64,000 nucleotides of DNA, taken from NCBI GenBank assembly GCA_023213315.1, contig JAKCPI010008050.1:1-64000 (forward strand), given 5' to 3'. Numbering within the stretch: the stretch's first letter is position 1; each line of letters starts with the position of its first letter. Made by a program: the position numbers and the translations under genes. This DNA is from Euborellia annulipes (lineage: Eukaryota > Arthropoda > Insecta > Dermaptera > Anisolabididae). Below, piece after piece: positions 20,344 through 30,279 of this stretch. The notes beneath the pieces were generated by a model. It did not search any database. It was given only the letters and a program-made list of their open reading frames with translations, and was not told the DNA's origin.

Positions 20344-21128
20344 AAGGTTGTTCGGATAGTACATCGTAAGTCATAATAGAATCTAAATTTTTTTTTTAAT
20401 AAAATTGAAAATTTGAATGCCAAAATTCCTTATTATAATTTAGTCGTGACCTATCATAGTTTATAATTGGATTAAGTTAATAATTTAATTACCAAAAATA
20501 ATAAATGAATGACTTTCGACTTGAGCAGTATTTCACGTAATATAGATCTGGCAACATTGCATTCATCAACTATCTATTTTAAATCTTAAACGCCTTCAAT
20601 TTTATTTTATTTAATATATTACAATGTTTAATGCAAATCAGTTTAAACACAATGGACGATTTGCGAGAAAAAGTATCTTAAAATTGAAAAAAAATATGTA
20701 ACTAACATCAAGTATTTTATGCGACGTTGCCAGGCTGGTCTGACTCTCGATGCTTCCTTATTTTTAAATATTGGCGACTGTCATTTTGGAGAATTTTTTG
20801 ACTTTCTTGTTAAAATATCTTTAAAAGCGTTGGGGAGAAACTTTTGATTTTATTTTTAACGTATTCCTCGGAAGAGAATTGATAAAATGTAAGTTTTTTT
20901 GTTTTTGTATCATTTGCACAGATGCCTATATAATTCGATATGTGTGCGTTTCGTCGTTATTCCCCATAGGCTACATGTTAAATTTCAATTTTTTAAAAAT
21001 TAATTACACGATAACCCTGTGTCAGATCTGCTTCAAAATTTTATTTTATACGTATTTGATAGAGATTAATAACATATTAAAAAATTAGCTTTTAATCAAG
21101 GAAAGTGCTTTAATGTCCGAACAACCTT
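20344..21128. mobile_element. DNA element G (AAGGTTGTTCGGA ends)
   Basis: Begins AAGGTTGTTCGGA and ends TCCGAACAACCTT. A second, reverse copy lies at 46374-47028 (shared TATTGGCGACTGTCATTTT) and a fragment at 27306-27415. No coding capacity recognised; superfamily unknown. Confidence 0.7.
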
Positions 21129-21669
21129 AAATGTAAAAAAAAAATCATATTTAGTCAACAAAACAATATTTTTATTTTATTTTGTCTACTTTTAAAATTA
21201 AATTTGAATAAAACGGGATAATATATTTATTTATCTTTGGCCTCCTAACGTTTGTCATTTTAAATAAAAAAATGCATAGATTTCTATCAAAAAACAACAG
21301 AGCAAAAATTAATTGATTAAAGGATCCAAATAATTTTTTGTTCTACAATAGGATCAAAATATAGACAAAAAATTAAATAAAAAGTATTATTTATTATATG
21401 TGCCCGGCGCCCCCACCCTGCCCCCCGCCCTGGAGCCGCCGCTCCACTCGCTCCTCGGTCGCTACGCCACTGTCTTTAGTTTTTAAAATTTTAGGGAGTG
21501 TAAGGGGGTCCTGAGAATGAACGTGGAGCGAATTAACCAATTTTCTTCGCTCTTTGGCAAAATTGGGACAAAATAGTATTAGATGTTCTGTATCAGCTAT
21601 GGGAAATGAACAGGAGCATTGTGGAGATTGAATCATTTTGAAGCGGAAAAGGTGTGCCAAAATTTGACT

Positions 21670-22022
21670 TAAAATAAAAGCGTGGGGCGCTTCGAAGTTA
21701 TTCCAAGGCTTTAAGAATATTCAATTCTTTAAGCCATTGATTTCTAAACTTTATGTTACCACGCCTCCTTTAAAAATATTTAATTATATGGCGCCTCCCC
21801 CCCCCCACTCCTATTATATAAAATAATACAAACAAAAATATTTAATTCCCAAAAATATAAATTTTAGCCCGGTCAACTTAGCCATAAAAATAGTGATCAA
21901 ATTACAATAAGTCCCACAAAGCTGAAAATTAGTGGAGACCTTGGTTGGGTAGATCATTACAAATAAAATACCCAAAGTCCCCATCGATCCCATGTGTGCT
22001 AAAAGTGCTATTCAAGGACAAA
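21670..22022. mobile_element. Left part of element P (hAT-like)
   Basis: Shared with 32680-32967 (AAAATAAAAGCGTGGGG, ATGTTACCACGCCTCC, GTGGAGACCTTGG). AGCCATTGATTTCTAAAC / AGCCAGTGGTTTCCAAAC resembles hAT ends of CAGTGGTTC type. It is interrupted at 22023 by a MITE. Confidence 0.5.
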
Positions 22023-23216
22023 GCGCCGGAACTGGGGGGGGGGGGCAAGGGTACATTGCCCCCCCCTGGCATCCAATAGGGGGGGAGGCAGAGGGAGGCA
22101 AAATTTCTTCTTTTATTTCATTTATTTTTAAAAATGATACATTTTTACTTTTGAAAAATAAAATCTTTTAAATTAAAAAAAAATTAAAAGAGTAAGAAAT
22201 TCATTTTTTTACTTTCTCTTGCCTATGTATATATGTAATATATATATAGAGAGAAAGTATTGGATTCATGTCAAAAATTCGATGTCGAGATTTTGATGGA
22301 TCTTCACGTTTTGAGGTCCCCTGAATCCAAAAAAGTGGTTTTCGCGACATGGTCTGTCTGTCTGTGTGTCTGTGTGTCCGTGTGTCTGTGTGTCTGTGTG
22401 TCTGTGTGTGTGTGTGTTCAATTTTAAGCATGAAGGAATTGAGCTATGAGGCTGAAATTTTATATATAAGTTAAACATCCCCCGGGACCGGAAAAATAAG
22501 CTTTTAATCAAAATCGGCCAAAGAGTACTAGTACTTTACTGATGTACTTTTTCAGTTTTTTTCGATTTTCTCAAAATTTGCTCTAACGATTTTGATTAAA
22601 ATTCAAAAATCAATTATTTTTTAGATGCTCTTTCAAATGTATATTCTCGTTTTGGCCTCAAAATTGTTTGAAGACCACTTTACTCTTGTATTTCATAGGG
22701 AAGATAGTAGAAATGGTTGCCATGGTAACAAAATATAAATATTTTCCCATACTTATAAATTTTACATCTGAATTCAAATATTCCCTACTGCCGGGAACTA
22801 AATACATGTCGACACAAAAAATCTGGTGTGACAAGCACAGTACACAACTTTCGATTACCGAAGGTAAGAGAAAGTTGTGTGCTGTGCGCCAGTCACACCA
22901 GATTTTTCCAAAATATTTTATAATAGACCTTATTGTATTTGTAATTTCTAAAAACATTTTATATTGAATTAAAAGAAGAAAATTAAAAATATTTATTTCC
23001 TTCAAATAGTATTAATATAGCCTAAAAAAAATTTTGATAAAATCACTAGCAAATTTTTTTAAATTTTAATTTTATTAAAATTGTGATTTTATTTAAAATT
23101 TTTAAAGCTTTTTAGTAGATTTGTTTTTGTTTTATACTATTTAAACATATTAAATTATTTTAATTTTCTAAAAAAAAATTTTTTGCCCCCCCCCCTGATT
23201 CAAATTCGGTCCGGCG
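22023..23216. mobile_element. G/C-tract MITE (GCGCCGGAAC ends) carrying repeat X
   Basis: Left end GCGCCGGAACTGGGG, right end TTCGGTCCGGCG, with poly-G/poly-C tracts just inside each end. A sister copy at 32968-33801 lacks X but has a Helitron-like insertion instead. Its right tip is duplicated (CGGCG) by the element at 23217. Confidence 0.7.
22210..22907 (+). repeat. Repeat X, full-length copy
   Basis: Complete from the 5' hairpin (ACTTTCTCTTGCC) to the 3' hairpin ending CACACCAGATTTTT. It contains an expanded CTGTGTGTC microsatellite. It is inserted in the MITE at 22023-23216; the sister MITE shows the site without it. Confidence 0.9.
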
Positions 23217-23469
23217 CACAGTGGTTCCAAATCCCCAAAACGTGGTCAAAAGTCGAAAACGTTATTTAATCTCTCTGAAATTCAGTACACAAGGGTTTTT
23301 GAGGTCGCTGATTTAGAATTTGATATTATTTTTTCAGAAAAAAAAAAAATATGGTGGAACCAATATGGGAGACTAAAAAAAAATAATTTGATTTCAATCA
23401 AAATTGGCATTGTAGGGCTCCCGAGGTCGCCGCTTTCGTATTTTAAATAAATTAATAACAAAATAATTT

Positions 23470-23583
23470 TTTCTTTTTTTTATAAGTCTTTTTCTGTAAC
23501 TTAGGCCATATTGGCCCTAAATGATACATATTGTTTAATACGACACATTTGTGGGGGTCCAGACACATTTATTTATATATATT
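23470..23583 (-). mobile_element. SINE fragment
   Basis: TAACTTAGGCCATATTGG and GGGGGTCCAGAC match, in reverse, the body of the SINE at 12824-13107. Both ends are missing. Confidence 0.5.
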
Positions 23584-23787
23584 TATTTGAAGCTTGCAGC
23601 AACTCTCATCTGCCAAGGTCAAGTAGGCGATATGGGAAAATTAAAATTTTAAGTAATTTTAACTTTTTATTATTATCTCTTTCAGGTCTTTTAACTTTTT
23701 ATTATTATCTCTTTCAGGTTAAAATTTTAATTTTCCCATATCGCCTACTTGACCTTGGCAGATGAGAGTTGCTGCAAGCTTCAAATA
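23583..23787. repeat. Perfect long hairpin with internal duplication
   Basis: GAAGCTTGCAGCAACTCTCA... and its exact complement form arms of more than 60 nt. The loop holds two direct copies of a 31-bp unit ending ATTATCTCTTTCAGGT. Probably a small foldback MITE. Confidence 0.85.
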
Positions 23788-24479
23788 TCTATATTAACCT
23801 CATCAACGAAACACATTCTTCAAATACATTTATTTATGTCAAAATAATTTAATTACAATATTTTATTCAATATTTTTAATACGGATTACATATAACATTA
23901 GTTTAAATAACATTAATATGCTTCATCAGATGAATATTCAAATTTCAAAAAAATTGAATAAAAAAAAAAAATGTGCAAGTCTGTGCAGCTAATTTTTTAA
24001 TATTATTAATGAAGAAGGATCCAAAAAGACAGGAAAAGTGGTTTGAGAGTGGGATGTCGTGGGACTTTTTACTTTTTGACTTTTGAAATGGAAAAAAAAA
24101 TAAAACGACATTTGAAATGCTCCTATTATTTAACTATCAAAATTTATTGCATTTTTTTTACATTGTTGAAATTTACTTACTTTCAGTCGTTGATTCCATT
24201 TGACGAAATTGAAATAACCAAAAGCACAATGAAATGGAGAGCGAATGAAAATGATGCTTATTTGCCTTCGGAGAGAGTTCCCGATTGTTGTCAAAAACGC
24301 TCAGATTCAAATTGATTTTGAGAGCCAGATAAGTGCATATGACTCTCAAAAACGGTCGTTCCTAACCGTAAATATATTAATAAAACTATTTAGGGGGTTA
24401 AAAGTCCCCAAATTGAAACTTTATTTTTGGACTTTTGGCCACGTTTTTGGGATTTGGAATCACTGTGCGGCGCCCCTGG

Positions 24480-24810
24480 TAGTGTACCAGGTATATTTAA
24501 CTTTTAGAATCGCAATATCTCAGAAATGGTGATTCTCACACAAAAAAGTATTAAGACAATTTTTGTAGATACTTTAATGATCTACAATTTTTTTTTGTCT
24601 GACCTATTTTGTTGATTAAACTTACCGTTCTCGAGAAAAAACAAAAAACACCGAAAATTGACCTTTGGCCTTGAATAACAATTATAACCCACATGGGAAC
24701 GATGGGGACTTTTGGTATTTTGTTTGTAATGGTCTACCCAAGGTCTCCACCATTTTTCAGCTCTGTGTGAATTATTGTAATTTGAAAATGTCTAATTTGA
24801 TCGGATTTAT
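24480..24810 (-). mobile_element. Element P, right part in reverse
   Basis: Complement of 33805-33990 plus 32860-32950 (TTACCGTTCTCGAGAAAA, CAAGGTCTCCACC). It ends where gene B homology resumes at about 24811, so it is the likely replacement of the lost exon 2 of B. Confidence 0.55.
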
Positions 24811-24890
24811 ATAAAAATATTCATATAAGAAGAAATAGATAATCGGAATCAGTAATAAAAAATAAATCGATTATTTTGAACATTTTATAG

Positions 24891-24919
24891 TAAATCGCCT
24901 CTCCTGAAAATTCAGCCCA
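24891..24919 (+). CDS. Candidate exon 3 of gene B
   Basis: Same 29-bp stretch as in A and C, after acceptor TTTTATAG and before GTGAAG, reading KSPLLKIQP. In-phase with exon 4. As in A the frame also continues openly past the donor (EDLESVQVDGP...), so the 3' limit is uncertain. Confidence 0.4.
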
Positions 24920-25029
24920 GTGAAGATTTGGAATCTGTCCAAGTGGATGGTCCCGTATATATAAGCACCCTTAAGGATAAGGATTAAGATTTATTCTTTT
25001 TAATTTTGATTTTTTTTTTTTTCCATTAG

Positions 25030-25179
25030 GTCCAGTCTTCCCATGTATACTTTGTAAAACCAACTTCATAAATTTATATTTCCTATGGAAGCATTCTAAA
25101 AAATGTTTATCAAACGGTATACAAAGAATAGATAAAAGGAATTTTGTTTTCCTCAAAAAACCATCAAAAAAAGATAAAA
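25030..25179 (+). CDS. Gene B exon 4: single C2HC zinc finger
   Basis: Acceptor TTCCATTAG, donor A|GTAAAG. Encodes PVFPCILCKTNF and a WKHSKKC ending, giving Cys-X2-Cys-X12-His-X3-Cys, then a Lys-rich stretch. The next intron is 99 bp with a T-rich 3' part and TTTTTCAG. Same phase as in A and C. Confidence 0.75.
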
Positions 25180-25278
25180 GTAAAGCAATTTATAATTTGT
25201 ATTCATTTTCTTTGATTTTTTTATTTAATTTAATTTAATTTAATTTTTTTTTTTTTTTTTTTGGTATTTCTTTTTCAG

Positions 25279-26930
25279 AAAAAGAAGAAAGGCCAGAAAA
25301 ACCCAAAAAGGGGAATAATGAAGATAAGGAAAGATCTCAATCAAATTCCAAAAAGAAGAATTTGAAAACATTAACCTCTAAAGAAAAAATACATCCGAAG
25401 AAGTCTTTCTTATGTGATATTTGTTCTAAACAATTTAATCAAAATTATCATTTAGAACGCCATTTACGTATTCATTCTGGCCAAAAAGATTATAAATGTG
25501 ATATTTGTTCTAAACAATTTATTCAAAAATCTACTCTCAACAGACATTTACGTATTCATTCTGGCCAAAAGGAATATAAATGTGATATTTGTTCTAAACA
25601 ATTTGATCTAAAATTTTATCTCAACACACATTTACGTATTCATTCTGGCCAAAAAGAATATACATGTAATATTTGTTCTAAACAATTTATTCAAAAATCT
25701 ACTCTCAACAGACATTTACGTATTCATTCTGGCCAAAAGGAATATAAATGTGATATTTGTTCTAAACAATTTATTCAAAAATCTAATCTCAAAACACATT
25801 TACGTTATCATTCTGGCCAAAAGGAATATAAATGTGATATTTGTTCTAAACAATTTCTTCTAAAATCTACTTTCACAACACATTTACGTATTCATTCTGG
25901 CCAAAAGGAATATAAATGTGATATTTGTTCTAAACAATTTAATCAAAAATCTAATCTCAACTCACATTTACGTATTCATTCTGGCCAAAAAGAATATAAA
26001 TGTGATATTTGTTCTAAACAATTTAATCGAAAATCTACTCTCAACAGACATTTACGTATTCATTCTGGCCAAAAGGAATATAAATGTGATATTTGTTCTA
26101 AACAATTTAATCAAAAATCTACTCTCAACAGACATTTACGTATTCATTCTGGCCAAAAGGAATATAAATGTGATATTTGTTCTAAACAATTTATTCTAAA
26201 ATCTTATCTCAACACACATTTACGTATTCATTCTGGCCAAAAGGAATATAAATGTGATATTTGTTCTAAACAATTTAATCAAAAATCTACTCTCAACACA
26301 CATTTACGTATTCATTCTGGCCAAAAGGAATATAAATGTGATATTTGTTCTAAACAATTTCTTCTAAAATCTACTTTCACAACACATTTACGTATTCATT
26401 CTGGCCAAAAGGAATATAAATGTGATATTTGTTCTAAACAATTTAATCAAAAATCTAATCTCAACTCACATTTACGTATTCATTCTGGCCAAAAGGAATA
26501 TAAATGTGATATTTGTTCTAAACAATTTAATCAAAAATCTACTCTCAACTCACATTTACGTATTCATTCTGGCCAAAAAGAATATAAATGTGATATTTGT
26601 TCTAAACAATTTAATCGAAAATCTACTCTCAACAGACATTTACGTATTCATTCTGGCCAAAAGGAATATAAATGTGATATTTGTTCTAAACAATTTAATC
26701 AAAAATCTACTCTCAACAGACATTTACGTATTCATTCTGGCCAAAAGGAATATAAATGTGATATTTGTTCTAAACAATTTATTCTAAAATCTTATCTCAA
26801 CACACATTTACGTATTCATTCTGGCCAAAAGGAATATAAATGTGATATTTGTTCTAAACAATTTATTCTAAAATCTCATCTAAATCTCCATTCTTTAATT
26901 CATTTTCGAAAAAAAAGCAATAAAAAATAA
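25279..26930 (+). CDS. Gene B last exon: 18-finger C2H2 zinc-finger array
   Basis: A Lys/Glu hinge (EERPEKPKKGNNEDKE...) is followed by 18 intact C2H2 fingers at 84-bp period and a stop after HFRKKSNKK. All zinc ligands are present. Fingers 6-10 (about 25832-26251) and 12-17 (about 26336-26839) carry the same order of helices (LKSTFTTH, QKSNLNSH, RKSTLNRH, QKSTLNRH, LKSYLNTH) with one extra finger in the second set, so a block of about five fingers was duplicated within the exon. The linker is SGQKEYK. Predicted to be a nuclear DNA-binding protein; no effector domain (KRAB, ZAD, BTB) is visible. Expression depends on exon 1 at 18793 splicing over a region that has lost exon 2. Confidence 0.9.
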
Positions 26931-27260
26931 AAGTTTCATTTTAAAAAATAAATATTTAGACAAAATGATATAAAAATATTAGGTATAATATATGATATAA
27001 AATATGTAAAATATATATATAAAAAACAATTATATGTTTACACTTTAATAATTTTTGTTTTTATTAATTAAATAGAAGAGAATACAGTCCTCCCTTACGA
27101 CGTATTGATGGAGGAGAGGCTAGTGGCAAATTTTTGACATCTTGTCTCCACTAGCTACGAGTCACGCACCTTCCCCCCCCTAATTCTTCCCCTAACTCGC
27201 TTTTTTCTCTTTTACTCATCTACTCCTACTCTCCCATTTCTTATTTTATAATTTAAAGGC
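26931..27260 (+). repeat. Gene B 3' flank, shared with gene C
   Basis: AATAAA signals follow the stop. The sequence is nearly identical to 37075-37413 up to TATAATTTAAAG, which marks the 3' boundary of the duplicated unit. Confidence 0.7.
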
Positions 27261-27930
27261 TAATTACATTAAATTACATGTGGAAAAAATATTGAAAAAT
27301 TGCTTAAGGTTGTTCAGATAGTACTTCCTAAGTCATAATAGAATCTATATTTTTTTTTAACTTAAATAAAAAATTTGAATGCCAAAATTCATTATTATAA
27401 TTTAGTCGTGATACTTTTTGTTTTTGCTACTTAAAAAATACTAGCTACATGATTATTGGCTACATTTTGATTTCTAAACACAATTCACTTAGTTATGTAC
27501 TAGACTAAACTAGACTGTTTAAAAAAAATTTCATTTTTACACCAATATATATTTAGTATATTGACTATTTTATAATTGGCTAAAAAAATAAATTCAATAA
27601 AACAGAGTTAGATAACAGTGAAGGAAGATGAGTAATTTAAAAAAAAAATTAAAATTAAAAGCATTTCAATAAGAATGTATTCGGGGTCCCACAGCACAAA
27701 ATATTGCTGGATTGTTGCAGGAATATTATTTCAAAACATTCGAAATATTGCATGCAATATTCCTGCAGCATTCCACCAACATTCCTCTGTCCGCGTTTTT
27801 TTTATTCAGGGAATATTGCCAAAATATTACAATACAATATAGCCATAATATTCCGTTTCATACTATGTTCCCAGTATATTGAGATGCAATGCATATATGC
27901 ATTGCACGCATGTCGTGATATAATATATAT
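27261..27930. other. Non-coding, with a fragment of element G
   Basis: 27306-27415 matches the left end of element G (AAGGTTGTTC, AAGTCATAATAGAATCTA). 27690-27860 repeats GCAATATTCC-like words in both orientations. No gene recognised. Confidence 0.5.
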
Positions 27931-28560
27931 ATATATGGGTCATTCCATGCCAAATCGACAAATTTTTTTCCTGACCCCCGCGGATTTGGCTGAAAATTTC
28001 CTCTTTTTTCTACCCCTTAAAAGACATTTTTGAGAATTTTTTCAAATTTTTTTACCCAACTAAATAACGTTATGGATTTTTGAAAAAAATTGGTCTTTTT
28101 TTTCAAATAACGATAACTTATTTTAAAATTGATATTTCAGAACCCCGCAAGGCTATAAAAATTTTGTTTTTTAATCTAGTTTTCAGAAAAAAATACAAAA
28201 AATATTTCAGGAGCCCGGATATATAAAATATTTCAGTTTTTTTGAAAAAACCCTAATTTTAAATCGACCATTTTTTTTTATTTTTTTTTAACTCAAAAAA
28301 AACTTCAACTAATTCTACAATTATCCCCCCTAATTTCAAGATGTGCCGACGATTGCTTCTATTTTTTTTTTTTTTGGTTAGAAATAATTTTTTCTTGAAA
28401 TTTGGTTTATTTTTTACGTAACTTTTTTATGAAATTTTTTTAGCTTTCTCGTGAAACGTTAGAAGATGAAAAATGATATTTTATTCGAAAATTTTAAGTC
28501 ATCATACTAAAAATTGTTTTGTTTTTTTTTTCAGTCTCGAACCGACCCGAAGGCGAGAAT
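27931..28560. repeat. Possible transposon remnant (GGGTCATTCCATGCC)
   Basis: TGGGTCATTCCATGCCAAAT followed by long T- and A-rich stretches resembles a terminal sequence seen in insect transposons, but no partner end was found. No coding frame. Confidence 0.3.
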
Positions 28561-28877
28561 TCCCTAGTTGTTTTTAATTTTTTTCTAAAAATAAAATAAC
28601 TGAACTTAAAACCAGGGGGGTGCACTCCAATGGGAGAATTTGAAATTGTGTGACGTCACGATTGCCACCCCAATGAGAGTTTGACACTTTTATCCGCTAG
28701 AGAGCAGGGTAATCAACCGATGAAATGATCATGTGATTTCTATATATATTATATTCAAATATTGTCAAATACGTTAAAATTGTCATTTAAGAGATAAGTA
28801 TTGGATTTCATTATATACTTAAAAATGTTTTTAATTATATTTATATGTTTATTAACTACATTTCCATTTATATTTTT

Positions 28878-29460
28878 AGGAAAAAGAAAATGTTTAGCAA
28901 AAAATTGCAATAATTATGACAAACTAATGAAATTGATAACCTAAAGATCATTCGATTTGGGCACAGTATTCTTAAAAATAACAGTCAGTCACCTGTGAGA
29001 TCTTTCACAACAAATGGAAACATCAAATAAGATAAGTAATTTTTCTAGTAAAACTATGATAAATATTAGTGAAAATCAAACAATTGTCAATATTTTGACA
29101 ATAGTTTGAGAACACCAAATATTCTTCAAAATTTATTATAGAAATGGAGAAAGATCATCCATTAAATGATACATCAAATTCCTTAAAAGATTTTTCTTTT
29201 TCAGAGGATTCAGATGTTATTCGTCGACAAAACTATCAACTGGACAACTCGCCTAATTTACCAATAACTTACGTTACTAATTTTGATTCTTTTTCAGATC
29301 GTCACAAATCTATAACAAATGACAATTCAACTTTATTTATTTATCTCTTGTGTATTTTTGTTCATTTTTACATATTATAAATTTTTTTATTTCATTTTTG
29401 TATTCTGTACCCCAAAAGGTATAAAATGTATTTATCTGTATTTTTTTAAATAAATAGTTT
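28878..29460 (+). other. Possible small gene or gene remnant, unrecognised
   Basis: A frame beginning near 28879 after TATTTTTAG reads KRKCLAKNCNNYDKL, which loosely recalls the start of a THAP-type zinc domain (C-x-x-x-N-C-x-N), but stops soon after. An ATG frame at 29144-29380 (MEKDHPLNDTSN...) has Ser/Asp/Asn-rich protein-like composition and a hydrophobic end (LFIYLLCIFVHFYIL); AATAAA follows at about 29450. It may be exons of one short gene or a decayed THAP-bearing transposon. No function is assigned. Confidence 0.25.
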
Positions 29461-29547
29461 ATCTTTCCAAAATATCTGATGTTTATGTTATAAAAAATAC
29501 ACCCATATTCTTTCTATATTTAAAAAAAATTACTTATTAACAGAAAA

Positions 29548-29592
<45 letters not shown>

Positions 29593-29618
29593 CTTGAAGG
29601 TTTCCGCGACCGGATGTA

Positions 29619-30089
29619 TGCGAAGACAAGTTTTCTCGGGTTAAGTCGCGTGGGGTGCTGAGATTTACTCGACGTTTCGGCTCTCCTTTTGGAGCCATTT
29701 TCAAGAGAGAACCCAAACCAAACACAAACCCGATTACACAGAACCAACCACTGTCCATTCCTCAGAGACAAACCCAGACCTCTGAGGCATCCACCAAACA
29801 CACCACCAACACACCGACTTGGGGAGTAGGCAGATTGAGGCCCCGTAGTCAACCTAAACCGAACACAATTACACACACCCAACCTTCCTCCAGTTCTCAG
29901 AGACCAATCCACGCCTCTGAGTCATCCACCAAATTGACCTGGGGACCAGGAAGACTGCGACCCCGTAAACAACCCCCTCCACCATTACCTCCTAACTTCC
30001 TTCTCTCTTGAAAATGGCTCCAAAAGGAGAGCCGAAACGTCGAGTAAATCTCAGCACCCCACGCGACTTAACCCGAGAAAACTTGTCTT

Positions 30090-30093
<4 letters not shown>
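29619..30093. mobile_element. Perfect inverted repeat with Penelope-like arms
   Basis: Two 93-nt arms (29619-29711 and 30001-30093) are exact reverse complements. Each holds GGCTCC-AAAA-GGAGAGCC followed by GAAACGTCGAG, resembling stem II and the GAAAC core of Penelope-type hammerheads, though CUGANGA is decayed. The 289-nt loop is Pro/Thr/Gln-rich in one frame with RLRPR repeated. (TA)n tracts flank both sides (about 29552-29589, 30093-30135). Confidence 0.8.
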
Positions 30094-30138
<45 letters not shown>

Positions 30139-30279
30139 GAAATACATAATTTTAAATTTAGCGGCTAAAATTTGGTTTGAATTTTGCGCAAATTCCCTGC
30201 GTTCTGATTGTGCCACCCTAATGGCGGACAAAAACCAGAAATTAACATTGAGTACGCTCTCTGTTTATATAGGCTATAT

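Larger units (their letters stand above)
19789..21472. mobile_element. hAT-type element, 1.7 kb, inserted in a LINE
   Basis: Ends CAGTGGCGTAGC / GCTACGCCACTG with an 8-bp duplication TCTTTAGT at 19781-19788 and 21473-21480. It is C- and G-rich near both ends and has no transposase frame. Two further elements are nested in it (20006-20263, 20344-21128). Confidence 0.9.
19575..21665 (-). pseudogene. LINE 3' fragment interrupted by a hAT element
   Basis: On the minus strand 21660-21481 encodes MIQSPQCSCSFPIADTEHLI... with a Cys-Cys-His-Cys knuckle typical of the end of a LINE ORF2. The frame would continue after the hAT insertion into 19788-19700 (DEKVIENLFSFCKSN then stop). The remainder to about 19575 is its 3' UTR. 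Only the last ~100 codons survive. Confidence 0.65.
23217..24467. mobile_element. DNA element with CACAGTGGTTCC ends
   Basis: Inverted ends CACAGTGGTTCCAAATCCC / GATTTGGAATCACTGTG, with further pairing GTGGTCAAAAGTC / GACTTTTGGCCAC. CGGCG occurs at both sides (23212-23216, 24468-24472), consistent with a 5-bp target duplication. It holds a SINE fragment (about 23470-23583) and a hairpin (23583-23787). No transposase frame. Confidence 0.7.

Noticed and set aside
25918..26787. Long open frames of the type MIFVLNNL... in a second frame of the zinc-finger exons (also at 9551, 35558, 35978, 36314)
   Set aside because: They are out-of-frame readings of the same 84-bp repeat. The in-frame reading has all zinc ligands, so these are by-products of the periodic sequence.
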